Part shown: positions 14,325 through 16,177 of the stretch, one piece after another | How the letters are laid out: every line of letters starts with the position of its first letter | Position numbering within the stretch: position 1 is the stretch's first letter | Source of the DNA: Desulfobacteraceae bacterium | GTDB lineage: Bacteria > Desulfobacterota > Desulfobacteria > Desulfobacterales > Desulfosalsimonadaceae | Direction of reading: 5' to 3' | Assembly: GCA_024636355.1 (NCBI GenBank) | Contig: JAGXHH010000208.1 | Span: forward strand, 1 to 16,177 | Length of the DNA stretch: 16,177 nt | Program-made: the position numbers and the translations under genes | The notes under the pieces: model-generated | The model's database searches: none | Told to the model about the DNA's origin: nothing | What the model saw: the letters and a program-made list of their open reading frames with translations, nothing else

Positions 14325-16070
14325 ATGAATATCGATATACGCGAAGAAAAGAACGCGCAGAACATCCAGCGCCAGCGATTGACCCGACTGGCCGAAGACA
14401 AGCGTAAAATTTTGGGCCTGCCGCCGGAAAAAGCCCTCGACGCCATCCTGGATCATCCCCAGAACACTGCTCTGGTGCATTCCATGGCCGAAGAGGATTT
14501 CTTTTTCCTGACCAACGACATCGGGCCCCATGACGCCTTGGAACTCCTGTCGCTGGCATCCAACCGCCAGTGGGAGTACATCCTCGACATCGAGGTCTGG
14601 AACCGGGACAGGATCAATGTCGATGCGGTGACCTTCTGGCTCAACCTGCTGCACCAGGCCGATCCAAACCGTTTTATCCAATGGACGATGCAGGATAAAT
14701 ACGACCTTCTCGAATACTACCTGAACCAGACCATCGATATCCTTATACTTGAGAATGACGACGATCCGAGTGATTTCCCTGACGGCTTTTTTACCTATGA
14801 CGGCACTTTTTACATCCGCTTTCATGAAGATGCCTTTGCCGACATTGAGGACGAGGAGACCCGCGAGGAACTTGAAAATTTCGTCTTCACCCTGCTCGAA
14901 CGCCTGGCAGCCGAGGACCATACGGCCTATCAGCTCATGCTCCTTCGATCGATTAACGTGATGCCCGGGGAAAGCGAAGAAGAAGCCTTCCGGTTCCGTA
15001 ATGTCCGGCTGGCTGAAAAGGGTTTTCTCCCCTTTGACGAAGCCGTCGGGGTCTATGCACCGATCCGCCCGGAAAGTGTTAAAAAACGGCCCCGAAAAAT
15101 CCTGCTCTCCCGCCTGGAGCTTGATTTCAACGTGCCGGTGCCTGTCGGGCATTCAAACATGCTCAGCACCGATACCCTTTTCGGTAAAGCCCTGTTCAGC
15201 ATCGATATCGAGGAAATCTTAAGCGATATACAGGTCGAATTCGCCGCATTGTGCAACCAGGTAATCGCCGCCGACCAGCACCCGATCCGGGAACGGGACG
15301 CGCTCCGGGGCATCGTGAACAAGGGGTGCGGTTATCTGAGCATCGGCCTGCACCGCCTGGCCGGCACCAGGAAACCGCCGGGGGCGATCGAGTGTGCCGC
15401 CCTGCTGCACAACTACTCGCTGGAAGATATCTTCCGCACCGGCTACGGCCTGGTCATCGAACTCAAGACCCGGGCAATGAAGTGGCAGCAGGAAAGCTGG
15501 TTTACCCGAAACCAACTGGCGCTGAACTTCTGGGACGAACGACTGGTCGGGCATATTGGCGGCTTATTGCTCAAAAGACCAAAATGTTTTGACAACTATG
15601 CATCCGGAGAGCTCTACCGGGATTTTGCCACTATGGACGACATCAAAACCACCGAAGCGGCATTATCCGAAGCGATCGCATTTGATACCCTCTTTACGGA
15701 CCTCCAGGTGGAGACCCGCAACCTGCCGGACCGCCATTTTATTACCTCTGCCACCCTGCTGCTGACCCTGTGGGCAAACAACCGGCTCGATCAAAAAAAT
15801 GCGCCGGACCCCATCGCCATAGATAAATTCCGGCCGTTTTACGAATCGCTATGGACCACCGGCAAACAACCGATGCAGATCAGCGATTCGACTAAAGCCG
15901 ATTTCCTCAAGTGGCTCTCCGAATCGACCGGGAAAGAAGAAGTCGAGCTTTCAGAAAAATTCAGAGATGCACTGGAACGATTGTTCGACCGGGTTGAAAA
16001 AGAATTTGCCCTGGTCTCCCCCGAGGATCTGGATCACCGGTTCGTCCAGCTGTTTCTGCTTAAAAAGTAA
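14325..16070 (+). CDS. DUF6178-type protein of unknown function
   Basis: This 581-aa protein has no signal peptide and no membrane helix, is acidic, and is mostly alpha-helical by eye. I recognise the wording as DUF6178, a family seen mainly in Desulfobacterota: LPPEKALDAILDHPQNTALVHSMAEEDFFFLTNDIGP (about 32-68), QWEYILDIEVWNRDRIN (84-100), DPSDFPDGFFTYDGTFYIRF (146-165), and FRFRNVRLAEKGFLPFDEAVGVYAPI (223-248). No catalytic motif, Walker box or cysteine cluster is visible. The C-terminal half (AIECAALLHNYSLEDIFRTGYGL, NLPDRHFITSATLLLTLWANN) is also conserved in style but uninformative. The ATG at 14325 has only a distant AAAGGAA as ribosome-binding site. It is last in the plus-strand run, and the AAGCCAG array begins one base after its stop. 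No function can be assigned. Confidence 0.8.
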   Translation: MNIDIREEKNAQNIQRQRLTRLAEDKRKILGLPPEKALDAILDHPQNTALVHSMAEEDFFFLTNDIGPHDALELLSLASNRQWEYILDIEVWNRDRINVDAVTFWLNLLHQADPNRFIQWTMQDKYDLLEYYLNQTIDILILENDDDPSDFPDGFFTYDGTFYIRFHEDAFADIEDEETREELENFVFTLLERLAAEDHTAYQLMLLRSINVMPGESEEEAFRFRNVRLAEKGFLPFDEAVGVYAPIRPESVKKRPRKILLSRLELDFNVPVPVGHSNMLSTDTLFGKALFSIDIEEILSDIQVEFAALCNQVIAADQHPIRERDALRGIVNKGCGYLSIGLHRLAGTRKPPGAIECAALLHNYSLEDIFRTGYGLVIELKTRAMKWQQESWFTRNQLALNFWDERLVGHIGGLLLKRPKCFDNYASGELYRDFATMDDIKTTEAALSEAIAFDTLFTDLQVETRNLPDRHFITSATLLLTLWANNRLDQKNAPDPIAIDKFRPFYESLWTTGKQPMQISDSTKADFLKWLSESTGKEEVELSEKFRDALERLFDRVEKEFALVSPEDLDHRFVQLFLLKK

Positions 16071-16071
16071 T

Positions 16072-16177
16072 AAGCCAGAAGCCAGAAGCCAGAAGCCAGA
16101 AGCCAGAAGCCAGAAGCCAGAAGCCAGAAGCCAGAAGCCAGAAGCCAGAAGCCAGAAGCCAGAAGCCAGACGCCAGA
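16072..16177 (+). repeat. AAGCCAG heptamer microsatellite, runs off the right end
   Basis: Fourteen perfect tandem AAGCCAG units (16072-16169) and a fifteenth with one A-to-C change (ACGCCAG) run to the window end. The array starts one base after the DUF6178 stop codon, leaving no room for a terminator before it. The true length is unknown because assembly probably broke inside it. Confidence 0.97.

Noticed and set aside
14295..15152. Minus-strand open frame of 285 codons
   Set aside because: It is antisense to the DUF6178-type gene, and the plus-strand product matches a known family pattern.

Overview
The window looks like one contig from an anaerobic, sulfate-reducer-like member of the Desulfobacterota (class Desulfobacteria, Desulfosarcina/Desulfobacteraceae type). 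This rests on an indolepyruvate:ferredoxin oxidoreductase pair, a DUF6178-type protein, GC-rich coding DNA, and AT-rich gaps filled with short-unit repeats. The genus is an inference. Bases 1-29 are not genomic: they match the Nextera transposase adapter, so the left gene is cut by a library or assembly end. The right end stops inside a heptamer microsatellite, a likely second assembly break.

Layout. On the minus strand, 30-5384, three genes are read leftward: a class 3-type aldehyde dehydrogenase, then mutY (adenine glycosylase), then a RecB/AddB-like PD-(D/E)XK nuclease that runs off the left end. On the plus strand, 5790-7463 encodes a PanP-type PLP-dependent aspartate/glutamate decarboxylase, divergent from the aldehyde dehydrogenase. 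On the minus strand, 7824-10294 holds iorA-iorB, convergent with panP. The iorA frame carries a single in-frame TAA at 9626-9628. On the plus strand, 10595-16070 holds rdgB, pckA (ATP type), an AmpG-like permease and a DUF6178-type protein, all in one direction.

How the genes fit together. MutY, the AddB-like nuclease and RdgB are genome-maintenance functions: 8-oxoG:A repair, break processing, and removal of non-canonical purine NTPs. IorAB oxidises aryl-2-oxoacids to aryl-acetyl-CoA with ferredoxin. PckA links oxaloacetate and PEP. PanP makes beta-alanine (or GABA), and AmpG imports cell-wall fragments. No single pathway joins the window.

The most unusual content is between the genes. Four copies of a roughly 20-bp core (ACTGGAG-N4-CGGATAA and its reverse complement) occur with arrays of the heptamer AATTGTG, phased GTGCAC hexamers, a 26-bp inverted repeat made of GATAGC units, and an AAGCCAG heptamer array. 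One copy supplies the last eight residues and stop codon of MutY and fills the whole mutY-nuclease gap. Another pair forms a ~157-bp inverted structure between panP and iorB. These look like a family of mosaic intergenic repeat elements. I know of no name for the family, and I could not search for other copies.
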